The translations under genes were made by a program, and so were the position numbers. 64,000 nucleotides of DNA from Sulfurimonas sp. HSL1-2 (lineage in GTDB: Bacteria > Campylobacterota > Campylobacteria > Campylobacterales > Sulfurimonadaceae), in the NCBI RefSeq assembly GCF_039645565.1, contig NZ_CP147914.1:989573-1053572 (forward strand), written 5' to 3'. The notes under the pieces are model-generated. The model had not been told where the DNA came from and did not search any database. It saw only the letters and a list, made by a program, of their open reading frames with translations. This document shows positions 1 to 9,094 of this stretch, piece after piece; positions within the stretch are counted from its first letter, which is position 1, and each line of letters starts with the position of its first letter.

Positions 1-2
1 CG

Positions 3-644
3 GCGAAGAAACTCGTCTTCGGCGACGTCAACATCGATATGATCGCCGGTCCGAGCGAGATCGGTGTCCTGGCCGATGCGAGCGCGAATGCGCACCACAT
101 CGCGATCGACCTGCTGTCGCAGGCGGAACATGACGAGATGGCGAGCTCCATCCTGATCACCCCCTCGGCCGAACTGGCAGAGCAGGTGAACCTCGAGATC
201 GAAGCCTGGCTGCAGAAGCTGCCGCGCGAACAGATCGCCCGCAAGTCCATTGTCGAACGGGGAGCCATCATCGTCGCGCGTGACATGGCCGAGGCGGTAT
301 CGCTGATGAACGAGGTCGCACCGGAACACCTCGAGGTGGCGACGGACAACCCCTTTGAACTGCTCGCTTCCATCAAGCACGCCGGCGCCATCTTCCTGGG
401 CCACTATACCCCCGAGGCGATAGGGGATTACGTCGCCGGGCCGAACCACACGCTGCCGACCGGCGGCACGGCCCGTTTCTACTCGCCGCTGGGCGTGGAG
501 AACTTCATGAAGAAGTCCTCCGTCATCGCATTCTCGCGCGGGGCCATCAACGAAATCGGCGAGGCGTGCGCCCTGATTGCGCATACGGAAGGGCTGACGG
601 CACATGAACAGTCCGTCCGCGTCCGCATGGAAAACGCCGAGTAA
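3..644 (+). CDS. hisD: Histidinol dehydrogenase, C-terminal part (5' end outside window)
   Basis: This is the C-terminal half of histidinol dehydrogenase, which carries out the two NAD-dependent oxidations of L-histidinol to L-histidine in the cytoplasm. The reading frame is already open at base 3, so the gene starts before the window. Recognisable family motifs are GPSEIGVLAD near the start, VAPEHLEVAT in the middle, and GPNHTLPTGGTARFYSPLGV near the end. The catalytic Glu-His pair lies in the APEHLE segment. The stop is followed by a probable intrinsic terminator, so it is the last gene of its transcript. No other his gene is visible downstream. Confidence 0.95.
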   Translation, partial: AKKLVFGDVNIDMIAGPSEIGVLADASANAHHIAIDLLSQAEHDEMASSILITPSAELAEQVNLEIEAWLQKLPREQIARKSIVERGAIIVARDMAEAVSLMNEVAPEHLEVATDNPFELLASIKHAGAIFLGHYTPEAIGDYVAGPNHTLPTGGTARFYSPLGVENFMKKSSVIAFSRGAINEIGEACALIAHTEGLTAHEQSVRVRMENAE

Positions 645-666
645 GATAACCGCTGCTTATCCAGCA

Positions 667-707
667 AAGATGTTCACTTTAGTTGAACATCTTCTTCAAT
701 TCTTTTT
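667..707 (+). terminator. Probable intrinsic terminator after hisD
   Basis: A 10-bp perfect stem (AAGATGTTCA at 667-676 with TGAACATCTT at 684-693, 7-base loop) lies 23 bases after the hisD stop. A run of T follows at 701-707. The T-run is separated from the stem by seven bases, which is less than ideal. Confidence 0.6.
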
Positions 708-831
708 TATATTATTAAAAATAATTTTACCAACTCCGCATTTTTTACACATATCAGTCCATTTTTGATAAGTGTGTGCCACAAATTTAGTTTCAGTTAA
801 AGTTAAATCCGATAGCATCCATGTAGCGTAA

Positions 832-880
832 ATGCCTTGTAATCCCCCTATTTGCGGGGGTTTTAAATATTATAAGGCAT
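832..880 (+). promoter_or_regulatory. Nested inverted repeat with terminator-like core in the operon leader
   Basis: ATGCCTTGTAAT (832-843) pairs with ATTATAAGGCAT (869-880), with one G-T wobble in RNA. Inside this stem sits a second hairpin, CCCCC (844-848) with GGGGG (856-860), followed by TTTT. The inner hairpin resembles an intrinsic terminator, and the outer stem could form at its expense. This suggests attenuation of the operon starting at 971, or the end of an unannotated short transcript. Function is inferred only from the shape. Confidence 0.45.
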
Positions 881-892
881 GATAATCGTACT

Positions 893-938
893 GACGCTTT
901 TGCATTTTCCGTTCCGAAACGGAGGATACAAAAGCGTC
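893..938 (+). promoter_or_regulatory. Second nested inverted repeat in front of the molybdoenzyme operon
   Basis: GACGCTTTTG (893-902) is perfectly inverted as CAAAAGCGTC (929-938). It encloses a second perfect repeat, CCGTT (909-913) and AACGG (918-922). The structure lies 33 bases upstream of the first start codon, so it is either a two-part operator or a structured 5' UTR. No known riboswitch consensus was recognised. Confidence 0.45.
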
Positions 939-970
939 TGTGCCGCTTAAAACTGGTGTAAGGAGAACAC

Positions 971-1612
971 ATGCAATTAGGCTTCCTGGTTGATCTGCAT
1001 CTGTGTATGGGATGTAAGGGTTGTGAGATCGCCTGTAAAGTGGAAAACCAAGTTCCGCTTTCGACATGGCGTCTTCGTGTTAAATATGTGGACGTGGGTA
1101 CGTTCCCGGAGACAAAACGGACGTTTACTCCGCTGCGCTGTAACCACTGTCACAATGCGCCTTGTGAGCGCATCTGTCCGGTCAGCGCGCTGCACTACAT
1201 CGACAACGGTATCGTGAACATCGACAAAGAGCGCTGTATCGGTTGTGCGGGTTGTGTCATGGCGTGTCCGTACGGTGCGATCTACATTGATCCGGAGACA
1301 CAGACGGCGGATAAATGTACGTACTGTGCCCACCGTATCGCTTCGAGCCTTATGCCGGCGTGTGTTGTTGCCTGTCCGGTTGAAGCGAACATCTTCGGCG
1401 ACCTGGACGATCCGACGTCCAACATCAGCAAGTACATCCAGAACCATCAGGGCGATGTGCAGGTCCGCAAACCGGAAAAAGGCACGGATCCGCACCACTA
1501 CTATGTCGGCGGCGGCAACGTCACCCTCAATCCTCTGGCATCGTTCAGAGTCGAAGGTCACCAGCTCTTTAACAAGCTGACGACACACATGCCGGTAGGA
1601 GGACACCACTAA
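971..1612 (+). CDS. CISM electron-transfer subunit with four [4Fe-4S] motifs
   Basis: This 213-residue protein is the electron-wire subunit of a DMSO-reductase-type complex, the B subunit in Psr/Phs/Ttr/Soe nomenclature. Four cysteine clusters of the expected ferredoxin type are visible: CMGCKGCEIAC near residue 13, CNHCHNAPCERIC near 58, CIGCAGCVMAC near 91, and CTYC with CVVAC near 117-140. It carries no signal sequence, as expected if it is exported with the Tat-bearing catalytic subunit. A Shine-Dalgarno AAGGAG precedes the ATG. The stop overlaps the start of the next gene by one base. It would pass electrons between the NrfD-like quinone site and the molybdenum subunit. Confidence 0.9.
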   Translation: MQLGFLVDLHLCMGCKGCEIACKVENQVPLSTWRLRVKYVDVGTFPETKRTFTPLRCNHCHNAPCERICPVSALHYIDNGIVNIDKERCIGCAGCVMACPYGAIYIDPETQTADKCTYCAHRIASSLMPACVVACPVEANIFGDLDDPTSNISKYIQNHQGDVQVRKPEKGTDPHHYYVGGGNVTLNPLASFRVEGHQLFNKLTTHMPVGGHH

Positions 1613-2511
1613 TGGTACATGAAGCTGTAGCTGCGACAAATGCCGTCGTCACACTCGACGTCGGGCTCCCGGGTATCGTCTGGGGATGGATCATTACAAT
1701 GAACATGTGGGCGAAAAGCATCGGTACCGGTGTCATTTTCATGCTCTTCTACCTGTTGAAGCGCTACCCGGAAGCGGCTGGAAGCCTGCGTTTCCCGGTG
1801 ACGGTGGTCTCCATCGTCTTCATCCATATTTTCCTGTTCTTTACGGTCATTGACCTGCACCAGATGTTCCGCTTCTGGCACATCTTCTTCCACCCGCACT
1901 GGACGTCGGCGATTACCGTCGGTGCATGGATCGTCACAATCCTCGTCCTCGTGCTGTTCGGTATGGCGTTCGCGACCTTCATCAAAAAGGACAACGCGCT
2001 CTTTGACAAGCTCCTGGTGTGGGCGGTCATCCTGGCAGTACCGGTGACACTTTACACTGCGGCTATCATGGCGGAAGCGACGGCACGCGAACTCTGGCAG
2101 ATGCCGACGGAAGCGGCGCAGATGATCCTGGCGGCGACCCTGACGGGTTCCGCGACGCTCCTGCTGATGGGCGGCAATCTGCCGTACGAAGCGAAGCGCG
2201 ACCTCGCGGTTGTCCTCGGACTCTCCGCGCTGGCAGCATTCATCCTCTATATGTCCGAGCTGGTTTTCGGCCCGATCAAAGCAGAAGAGGTTGCGGCAAC
2301 ACTTGAAGCGGTCAAAGGCCACGGCGAGTATACGACGATGTTCTGGGTCGGTCAGGTTCTGGCCTTCATCGCACCGTTCGTCCTTGTCATCCTGAGCGTA
2401 ACAAACCGTTCTGCAGGCCTGCTGAAAGTTGCAGCACTCTCTGCGATCGTGGGACTCTGGATCGTCAAGCACGTCTGGCTTGTCATTCCGCAACTCCTGC
2501 CAATGAGCTAA
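1612..2511 (+). CDS. NrfD/PsrC-like membrane anchor subunit
   Basis: A 299-residue very hydrophobic protein with about eight predicted membrane spans. It lies directly between the Fe-S and molybdopterin subunit genes. Family knowledge (NrfD/PsrC/SoeC-type anchors) says such proteins bind quinol or quinone and link the pool to the Fe-S subunit. No heme-binding pattern was recognised. Assignment rests on hydrophobicity, length and position. The start ATG overlaps the preceding stop. Confidence 0.82.
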   Translation: MVHEAVAATNAVVTLDVGLPGIVWGWIITMNMWAKSIGTGVIFMLFYLLKRYPEAAGSLRFPVTVVSIVFIHIFLFFTVIDLHQMFRFWHIFFHPHWTSAITVGAWIVTILVLVLFGMAFATFIKKDNALFDKLLVWAVILAVPVTLYTAAIMAEATARELWQMPTEAAQMILAATLTGSATLLLMGGNLPYEAKRDLAVVLGLSALAAFILYMSELVFGPIKAEEVAATLEAVKGHGEYTTMFWVGQVLAFIAPFVLVILSVTNRSAGLLKVAALSAIVGLWIVKHVWLVIPQLLPMS

Positions 2512-2527
2512 ACGAAGGAATCGAAGA

Positions 2528-5500
2528 ATGTATAAAGAAAGCAGAAGAACATTTCTCAAAGGCGCGGCATTTACGGTTGCCGGCGCCGCTGTAGCCAAAG
2601 GGGTTTTCACAACGGACGCTATCGCGGATTCCGTTGAAGAAAGCAAATTTACGAACACTCCGGACTCGCTCTCCTTCTACCCGCCGCTCGAGCAGTGGGA
2701 TGATTTCAAAGAGCTCGACGGCGACGACTGGAAGCGCGGCGGTATCGCCCGCAAAGGCGTCCAGAGCCCAGAGAACCCGGACGGTATCTATGTCAATGAT
2801 TTCGCGATCGTCCCGACGGCATGTTCCAACTGTGAGGCCTCCTGTGGTCTGACGGCGTGGATCGACAAGAAGTCCTTCACGGTCAAAAAATACATGGGTA
2901 ACCCGCTGCACCCGGGCTCCCGCGGCCGTAACTGTGCCAAAGGTTACGCGACACAGTCACAGATGTACGATCCGGACCGCCTGGCGTTCCCGATCAAGCG
3001 TGCACCGGGTTCCAAGCGCGGTGAAGGTAAATGGATCCGTACGACCTGGGACGAGGCGATGAGCACCATCGGTAAAAAGATGAACGATACGCTCAAAACA
3101 GGCGACGAGCTCTCCCGCAAGTCCCTGATGTTCCACGTCGGCCGCCCGAACGAGAACGGCTTCACGGGTCAGGTCTGGACGACGTTCAAGCAGGACGCGT
3201 TCAACTCCCACACCAACATCTGTTCTTCCGGCGGTCGTACACCGACGATCCAGTGGGCGAACGATGACCGTACGAGTCCGGACTGGGCGAACGCAAAGCT
3301 CGTTTTCCTGAACTCCTCGCACGCAGCGGATGCCGGTCACTACTTCCAGCAGTCCGCCGGTTTCATCGCTGACGCACGTAAAAAAGGCGCACGCCTGGTC
3401 GTTATGGACCCGCGTATGTCAAACTCTGCCGGTATGGCGGACCTCTGGATCGCGGCATGGCCTGGTACAGAGCCGGTTGTCTACCTCTACCTTGCCAACC
3501 GTATTCTCCAGGAAGGCCAGGTTGACAAGAAATTTGTCAAGAAGTGGTTCAACTGGGAAACCCTGATGAAGAACCGCAACTACCTGCAGTTCATGGTCGA
3601 CAAGGGCTATATTTCCAAGGTGCCTGCTGACAAGAGCTTCGAAAGCTTCCTGGAAGTCATGAAAGAGATGTATGCGCCGTATACCCTTGAATATGCCGTC
3701 AAAGAGACGCATGTTCCGGCATACAAACTCGAGAAACTCTACGAGATGTTCATCTGGGCAGGCGATGCGATCAGCTCCTACTTCTGGCGTGCGGCTGCTT
3801 CCGGTAACCGCGGCGGCTGGATGTCCGGTCGTACAGGTTACCTCGCCATCGCACTGCGCGGTGCGATCGGTACCGTCGGCGGTACGTTCTTCCACCACTG
3901 GCACGTTATTTCCGTTGCCGGTAAAGGCGGTTCCGCGACTGTCGGCCAGGGCCGCAGCGGTTCAAACGTCCCGAAAGTCGACGTCTGGAACGAACTGACG
4001 TGGCCGCCGGAGTGGCCGCTCTCTACGTACGAGATGTCCTACCTTCTGCCGCACCTCCTCAGCGACGTCGAGTGGCAGGAAAAATGGAAGAAACGCGGCC
4101 TGAACGTTCCGCAGAAACTGGCGGTCTGGATCCCGCGTATGTACAACCCGGTCTGGATCAACCCGGACGGTTTCCGCTGGCTGGAAGTCCTCAAGGACGA
4201 AAGCAAGATGGAACTGACGTTCAACCTGTCACCGACATGGTCCGAAACGAACTGGCACGTCGACTACGTCCTGCCGGTCGGTCTGGCGGGCGAACGCCAC
4301 GACCAGCACTCCGAAGCGACAATGCCGGCACGCTGGACCTCTTTCCGCCAGCCGGTCATGCGCGTTGCGCTTGAAAAAGCGGGCTGGAAGCCGAAGAACC
4401 CGAACCGTGCAACCCTCGAAGCGCACATCAAAGCGGGTCTGGGCGAAGTCTGGGAAGAGAACGAATTCTGGTTCGAAATGGGCTTCAAATACGTTGACCC
4501 TGACGGAAGCCTCGGCATCAAGAAGATGTGGGAATCCAAGCGCAACCCGGGCCAGGCGGTTACGATCGCCGAGTGGTACGACGCGGCGTTCGGCGACAAC
4601 CTGCCGAACCTGTACAAGACGGCCACAACCGATGCACGCTACAAAAACAGCGAGTTCCCGGTCTATAACTTCATGCGTGACCACGGTGCATGGCTCGAAG
4701 AGAGCAACATCTACCACGCTCAGGAGCGCGAGATCAAAGAAGAGGGTGACAACCTGATCGCTCACGGTCACAAGTTCAACAAGCACCATGTCGAGAAAGA
4801 CGAAGAAACCGGTGTCCTTTACGCGGAAGCCCACGGCGACGCCTGGAAGTACAAAGACGGCAAACAGCCGATCGGTATCGAGATCGACGGCAAGCGCATG
4901 GACGGTTTCGAAACGCTCGACAAGAAGCTGGACTTCTTCTCCGAGTGGCTTGCAGACGAGTGGAAATGGCCGGAGTACGCGGTACCGTTCTACCCGCGTA
5001 ACGACGAAGAGAAAGCAGCGATGCCGCATATCGTGTCCCATGTCAACCACATGTACATGAAAGCGGACAACGAGTTTGCGCTCAACACGGTCTTCCGTCT
5101 GCCGTACAACATTCACACGCGTTCTGCGAACTCCAAACACCTGATGGAGATCTCCCAGAACCACGACCCGATCTGGATCAACACGCAGGATGCGAAGCGC
5201 ATGGGCTTCAAGCGCGGTGACGCGATCCGTGTCCGTATTACGGATACCGTCTCCGGTCTGGAGAGCGGTTACTTCGTTGCGATGGCGGTGCCGACCGAAG
5301 GTCAGATGCCGGGCGTTCTCGCCTGTTCACACCACGGCGGCCGCTGGAAGCTGAAAAACTCCGTCACGATCCCGAACGGTGTTTCCGACGGTAAAGTCGA
5401 AGACATCACCGTCGGTTCCGGCGACCTGAACGATCCGGCATTCCTGCAGGCCTCACCGGAAGGTGCGGGTACGGCTGCCGGTGCGATCAAAGTCGCTGAT

Positions 5501-5947
5501 TATGACGGCACGGCCGGCATGAACAGCTTCGGTGTCCCGACGGCAGAGATGCAGATGGACGGTAAAACGGGTAAACTCAAATATGTCGAGGGTATCCATC
5601 CGTTCCACACCAAGCGTTTCGCGGCGTACAACAAAGACAGCGACAACATCTGGTGGGACGGTCTTTCCGGTTCCTGGCAGAATGCCGTCGCTCCGACGCA
5701 CCCGGACCCGATCTCCGGTATGCACTGCTGGCACCAGAAAGTTATCCTGGAGCCTGCACAGCCGGGTGACAAAATCGGTGATATCGTTGTCAACTACGAG
5801 AACAACTTTAAAACCTACCAGGCATGGCGTGACGAACTCACGCGCGGTCTGGACGCCAATTCCGAGTTCCGCCGCCCGCCGCACATCAAGCGTCCGTGGG
5901 TGCCGCTCAACGAAAAAGCGTACCGCGTCGATATCAAAGACGTTTGA
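2528..5947 (+). CDS. Tat-exported molybdopterin oxidoreductase, catalytic subunit (CISM; substrate unknown)
   Basis: This 1139-residue protein begins with a twin-arginine signal (SRRTFLKGA, residues 5-13), so it is exported folded. A [4Fe-4S] motif follows with cysteines at about 99, 102, 106 and 136 (CX2CX3CX29C). The segment NICSSGGR (Cys near 232) is where many family members carry the cysteine that ligates molybdenum. It is much longer than PsrA or PhsA (about 760) and closer to tetrathionate, sulfite (SoeA), arsenate or selenate reductase-like subunits. The gene order B-C-A resembles srdBCA-type clusters. I do not assign a substrate. A TorD-like chaperone and a poly-ferredoxin follow in the same operon. 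Confidence 0.85.
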   Translation: MYKESRRTFLKGAAFTVAGAAVAKGVFTTDAIADSVEESKFTNTPDSLSFYPPLEQWDDFKELDGDDWKRGGIARKGVQSPENPDGIYVNDFAIVPTACSNCEASCGLTAWIDKKSFTVKKYMGNPLHPGSRGRNCAKGYATQSQMYDPDRLAFPIKRAPGSKRGEGKWIRTTWDEAMSTIGKKMNDTLKTGDELSRKSLMFHVGRPNENGFTGQVWTTFKQDAFNSHTNICSSGGRTPTIQWANDDRTSPDWANAKLVFLNSSHAADAGHYFQQSAGFIADARKKGARLVVMDPRMSNSAGMADLWIAAWPGTEPVVYLYLANRILQEGQVDKKFVKKWFNWETLMKNRNYLQFMVDKGYISKVPADKSFESFLEVMKEMYAPYTLEYAVKETHVPAYKLEKLYEMFIWAGDAISSYFWRAAASGNRGGWMSGRTGYLAIALRGAIGTVGGTFFHHWHVISVAGKGGSATVGQGRSGSNVPKVDVWNELTWPPEWPLSTYEMSYLLPHLLSDVEWQEKWKKRGLNVPQKLAVWIPRMYNPVWINPDGFRWLEVLKDESKMELTFNLSPTWSETNWHVDYVLPVGLAGERHDQHSEATMPARWTSFRQPVMRVALEKAGWKPKNPNRATLEAHIKAGLGEVWEENEFWFEMGFKYVDPDGSLGIKKMWESKRNPGQAVTIAEWYDAAFGDNLPNLYKTATTDARYKNSEFPVYNFMRDHGAWLEESNIYHAQEREIKEEGDNLIAHGHKFNKHHVEKDEETGVLYAEAHGDAWKYKDGKQPIGIEIDGKRMDGFETLDKKLDFFSEWLADEWKWPEYAVPFYPRNDEEKAAMPHIVSHVNHMYMKADNEFALNTVFRLPYNIHTRSANSKHLMEISQNHDPIWINTQDAKRMGFKRGDAIRVRITDTVSGLESGYFVAMAVPTEGQMPGVLACSHHGGRWKLKNSVTIPNGVSDGKVEDITVGSGDLNDPAFLQASPEGAGTAAGAIKVADYDGTAGMNSFGVPTAEMQMDGKTGKLKYVEGIHPFHTKRFAAYNKDSDNIWWDGLSGSWQNAVAPTHPDPISGMHCWHQKVILEPAQPGDKIGDIVVNYENNFKTYQAWRDELTRGLDANSEFRRPPHIKRPWVPLNEKAYRVDIKDV

Positions 5948-6024
5948 GTTTAATTCTCCCCACCAAGCAGGCCTTCAGCCTGCGCGGTTACAATCTCACC
6001 ACATTTTCTACAGTTAGGTAATTA

Positions 6025-6642
6025 ATGGAACAGACACAAGCACGCAGCAATATCTACGCACTTCTTTCAAGAGTGTTGATGCAGGAAGCCGATACGGAAC
6101 TTATTGACATTATCAACAACGATGACGCCATTTTGGAGATGATGCCGAACTACAAGATCTGGGAAGCACGCATGACTCTTCAAAGCAGTGAACTGATCGA
6201 GAAGCATCTGAACCCCGATTTCACCAACGTCTCGCTGCTTCACCTGATCCCCTACGAGACCTTCTATACCCGCGAGGACCAGATGATCGAGACGGGGGGC
6301 GCCAACCCGGTGACCGACATCTATTCCGCCTACGATTTTATGGTCGATTTCGAAGCGGCGCGGGTCGTTTCGGCCGATCATATCGGGGTCGAACTGGAGT
6401 TCATGCACCATCTCTGCGAAGCACAGATCAAGGCGATGAACGACAACGACGGCGAAGCGGTGGACGAACTGATGGAGGTGGAACGCACCTTCCTCGAGAA
6501 GCACCTTGTGCGCTGGGCGCCGATGTACCTGCTCAATATGAAGCACGAGTCCCGCACACCGCTCTATTATGACGCGGCGGACATGACGCTGGAGTTTCTC
6601 CTCAGCGACTACCAGTACCTCAGCGAGACAGCGGGAGCCTGA
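6025..6642 (+). CDS. TorD/DmsD-family molybdoenzyme chaperone
   Basis: A 205-residue, mainly helical, acidic protein without signal peptide. The segment around residue 70 (HLIPYETFYTREDQMIE) and the C-terminal helices match the pattern of TorD-family system-specific chaperones. These bind the Tat signal of a molybdoenzyme until its cofactor is inserted. Its place directly after the catalytic subunit supports that role. It overlaps the next gene by one base. The family call is by pattern and context only. Confidence 0.75.
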   Translation: MEQTQARSNIYALLSRVLMQEADTELIDIINNDDAILEMMPNYKIWEARMTLQSSELIEKHLNPDFTNVSLLHLIPYETFYTREDQMIETGGANPVTDIYSAYDFMVDFEAARVVSADHIGVELEFMHHLCEAQIKAMNDNDGEAVDELMEVERTFLEKHLVRWAPMYLLNMKHESRTPLYYDAADMTLEFLLSDYQYLSETAGA

Positions 6643-7745
6643 TGGCCGGTATTACCCTCAATCCGGGCCGCTGCGTACGGCAGCTGAGCACCTTCAGCAC
6701 CTGTAACAGCTGTATCACGGCGTGCCCGACCGAAGCGCTCGTGGCGACGGAGAACGTCCCGGCCGTCAACCAGGCGGCCTGCGTCGGCTGCGGCGGCTGC
6801 GCGGGCGCCTGCCCGACCGAAGCGATCCGCGTCGACGATTTCAGCGCGACGGAGTTCTTCTTCGCCTTCGCGGGCGACACGGACAACCTCGTCTCCTGCC
6901 GCAAAAACGTTCCCTGTATCGCGGCGCTGAGCGTGGATCACCTCTTCTCGCTCGCCTCGCTCAAGGGGGGCATCCGTCTCGATACGGGCCACTGTGAGGG
7001 GTGTGAGATCGCCTCAACCTGCCGCCCCCAGTTCGAGGTGCGTGCCGAAGAAGCCTCCTACCTGCTCGAGGCGATGATGAGCAGCGCGGAGATCGTTTTC
7101 GAGGATGTCGCCTATGCAGCAGAAACACCCGGGGAGGAGGGCGACCGCCGCGGCTTCCTGCGGGCGTTCAATCTCAAGACACTGGCCGAGGGCAAAGCAA
7201 AATTCGAGCGCGAGGTGGAGACGGCGACGGATGAGCTGATCCGCCACCAGCTCGATTCGGCGGCGATCGCCCAGCTGCGAACCAAGACGCTGCCGGACAA
7301 GCGCAAACTGCTCTTTACCGCAATGAAACGGGCTGAAAAGCCCTCTGAGTACCACGTCGTCGATGCTTCCGAACTGACGCTGGCCTCCCAGAAGCTGATG
7401 GACGGAGACAAATGTACAGCGTGCCAGATGTGCTACCGTGTCTGCCCGACGGGGGCGCTCACCAGCGACATCAAGGGTGCCAAGATCGATTTCGACGCGA
7501 TGATGTGCGTGCGCTGCCACCTCTGCCATGACGTCTGCGAACCGGACGCCCTGACGCTGTCGCCGTCGTTCAATATGAAAGAGCTTTTCGAACCGACGCA
7601 GCAGCGCCTCGTGACCTTCTCCGTGCGCAACTGCGACGAGTGCGGGAACCCCTTTACCTCCCTCGCCGGGGAGCGGGTTTGCCACCGCTGCCGGATCGAG
7701 GAGGAGGAAGCGCGCACCCTCTGGGGCATAGGAGATGATGAGTGA
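6642..7745 (+). CDS. Multi-cluster 4Fe-4S ferredoxin protein of the molybdoenzyme operon
   Basis: A 367-residue cytoplasmic protein with at least four ferredoxin-like cysteine motifs. Two N-terminal ones are CNSCITACPTEAL and CVGCGGCAGACPTEAI; a third cysteine group is CEGCEIASTC near residue 115. A C-terminal pair is CTACQMCYRVCPTGAL and CVRCHLCHDVCEPDAL. A final CDECGNPF...CHRC looks like a zinc ribbon. There is no signal sequence, so it acts inside the cell, perhaps in cluster or electron supply during enzyme maturation, or as a soluble electron partner. Similar poly-ferredoxins are found next to formate dehydrogenase clusters in this phylum (general knowledge). Starts on ATG overlapping the TorD-like stop. 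Confidence 0.8.
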   Translation: MAGITLNPGRCVRQLSTFSTCNSCITACPTEALVATENVPAVNQAACVGCGGCAGACPTEAIRVDDFSATEFFFAFAGDTDNLVSCRKNVPCIAALSVDHLFSLASLKGGIRLDTGHCEGCEIASTCRPQFEVRAEEASYLLEAMMSSAEIVFEDVAYAAETPGEEGDRRGFLRAFNLKTLAEGKAKFEREVETATDELIRHQLDSAAIAQLRTKTLPDKRKLLFTAMKRAEKPSEYHVVDASELTLASQKLMDGDKCTACQMCYRVCPTGALTSDIKGAKIDFDAMMCVRCHLCHDVCEPDALTLSPSFNMKELFEPTQQRLVTFSVRNCDECGNPFTSLAGERVCHRCRIEEEEARTLWGIGDDE

Positions 7746-8503
7746 ACGAAGCGAATCAGATAACACAGGTAACGAAGCTGTATGGTTTTATTGCGGAAGA
7801 GGCGCAGCAGAACCGTTTTGCGGTCACCCTGAACAAACGGTTCAAGGCGAGCGGGGACGATGCGATGATGATCCCGATGAACATCCGTCCCGACGACTTC
7901 TATTTTACGCTCTCGAACATGAAGCAGTCGCACGTCAACGGGGCGGTCATCGCAACGGAGTACCAGGACCAGGTGCTTGAAATCGCCGATACCGCTTCAC
8001 CGTTGTGTGAACGTACGGGGATTTGCGATACCGTCGTCGCTGAAAACGGGCAGATGCACGGCGAGCTTCTCCTGCCGTTTGCCCTGAAAGAGATGGCGGA
8101 AAAAAGCGGTGTGAAGCGTATCGCCCTGATCGGTGCCACCCCTTTGGCGGGGGCATTGGCGCTGATCTTGGAAAACATGAGCGTCGCGATGTTCGATCCG
8201 TGGATCGAGGATCTGATGGCACTGCAGGAACGCCTCGGTGCCGAACTCGACATCAACCGCCTCGCGGAGGGGATGCGCGTCGATCTTTCCGGCTATGACA
8301 TGCTGATCGACCTTTCCGGGATACAGGATCTCTCGATGGTCACCGCACTCCCGGCGCTCAATGTCGACCTCAAACAGCCCCGGCAGCCGTCGGCACTGCG
8401 CCGGCGCTGCGTCGAACTGGACCGCTCTTACAGCGGCTATGAGAGTCTGCTGGACATTATGACCGAGACCGTTTATAATTATTTGACAAAGGAAACCAGA
8501 TGA
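7742..8503 (+). CDS. Conserved-looking operon protein of unknown function
   Basis: A 253-residue soluble protein starting with GTG inside the preceding stop (4-base overlap), which indicates translational coupling. The middle reads SGVKRIALIGATPLAGALAL, a hydrophobic strand followed by a glycine-containing turn as in a Rossmann-like fold. A later strand is GYDMLIDLSGI. I recognise no catalytic motif. Because it is locked between the ferredoxin and another small gene of the operon, a role in assembly of the molybdoenzyme is the most economical guess. Confidence 0.7.
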   Translation: MNEANQITQVTKLYGFIAEEAQQNRFAVTLNKRFKASGDDAMMIPMNIRPDDFYFTLSNMKQSHVNGAVIATEYQDQVLEIADTASPLCERTGICDTVVAENGQMHGELLLPFALKEMAEKSGVKRIALIGATPLAGALALILENMSVAMFDPWIEDLMALQERLGAELDINRLAEGMRVDLSGYDMLIDLSGIQDLSMVTALPALNVDLKQPRQPSALRRRCVELDRSYSGYESLLDIMTETVYNYLTKETR

Positions 8504-9009
8504 ACCCACATGATCTCGACGATCTCAAAGCGGAGTTCGACAAGTTCGTCCGCGAAAAATGTTCGACCGATGAAAGCGGCAACCCCGTCGAAAACGAGCG
8601 CGATGCCGGTGATGTCGTCGATGACGAGCCCGTCCCGGCTTTTGTCGATGAACTGGAAAACAAGCTGTTGGCACCGGCACTCAGCGGCGTCTATCTCTCG
8701 CGTATCGATATCAAACGCATCTCCCAGGCCCTGGACGAATCGCTGCCGATCAAAGAGCGCAAGAAGATGATCAAGGCGCTGTTCCGCCATACGAACTCCA
8801 AGGCGTGGCTGCGCGGCGCCTTTGACGAGATCAACAACCACATCAACGGGCGTATCCTTATCTACCGTGAGCTCTCAGAGACCTTCCCGGCGACGGCGCC
8901 GATCTTCAACGAGCACATTGCCAAAGCGGAGAAAACGAAAAAGATGTTTGACCAGATCGTCGCGGACTTCGAGGAGATCGAACCGACCGACGAACCGATG
9001 ATGGTGTGA
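8500..9009 (+). CDS. Hypothetical helical protein, last gene of molybdoenzyme operon
   Basis: A 169-residue, charged, mostly helical protein without signal or membrane segment. The ATG overlaps the preceding stop by four bases and is preceded by AAAGGA. The C-terminal third (EHIAKAEKTKKMFDQIVADF) looks amphipathic. No family was recognised. Its tight coupling marks it as part of the molybdoenzyme set, and after its stop the next gene has its own promoter-like region. Confidence 0.65.
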   Translation: MNPHDLDDLKAEFDKFVREKCSTDESGNPVENERDAGDVVDDEPVPAFVDELENKLLAPALSGVYLSRIDIKRISQALDESLPIKERKKMIKALFRHTNSKAWLRGAFDEINNHINGRILIYRELSETFPATAPIFNEHIAKAEKTKKMFDQIVADFEEIEPTDEPMMV

Positions 9010-9094
9010 CGCTACGCGTCCGCAGTATGAGTTACTATAAGGTTATGGTATAGTATATGCGCATAAACGGTGCCTTGCACCGAAAGGAGTATTT

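Noticed and set aside
1609-2658. 349-codon minus-strand open frame opposite the NrfD-like gene
   Set aside because: Antisense frame rich in Arg/Asp/Glu/His, no ribosome site; the opposite strand encodes clear membrane helices.
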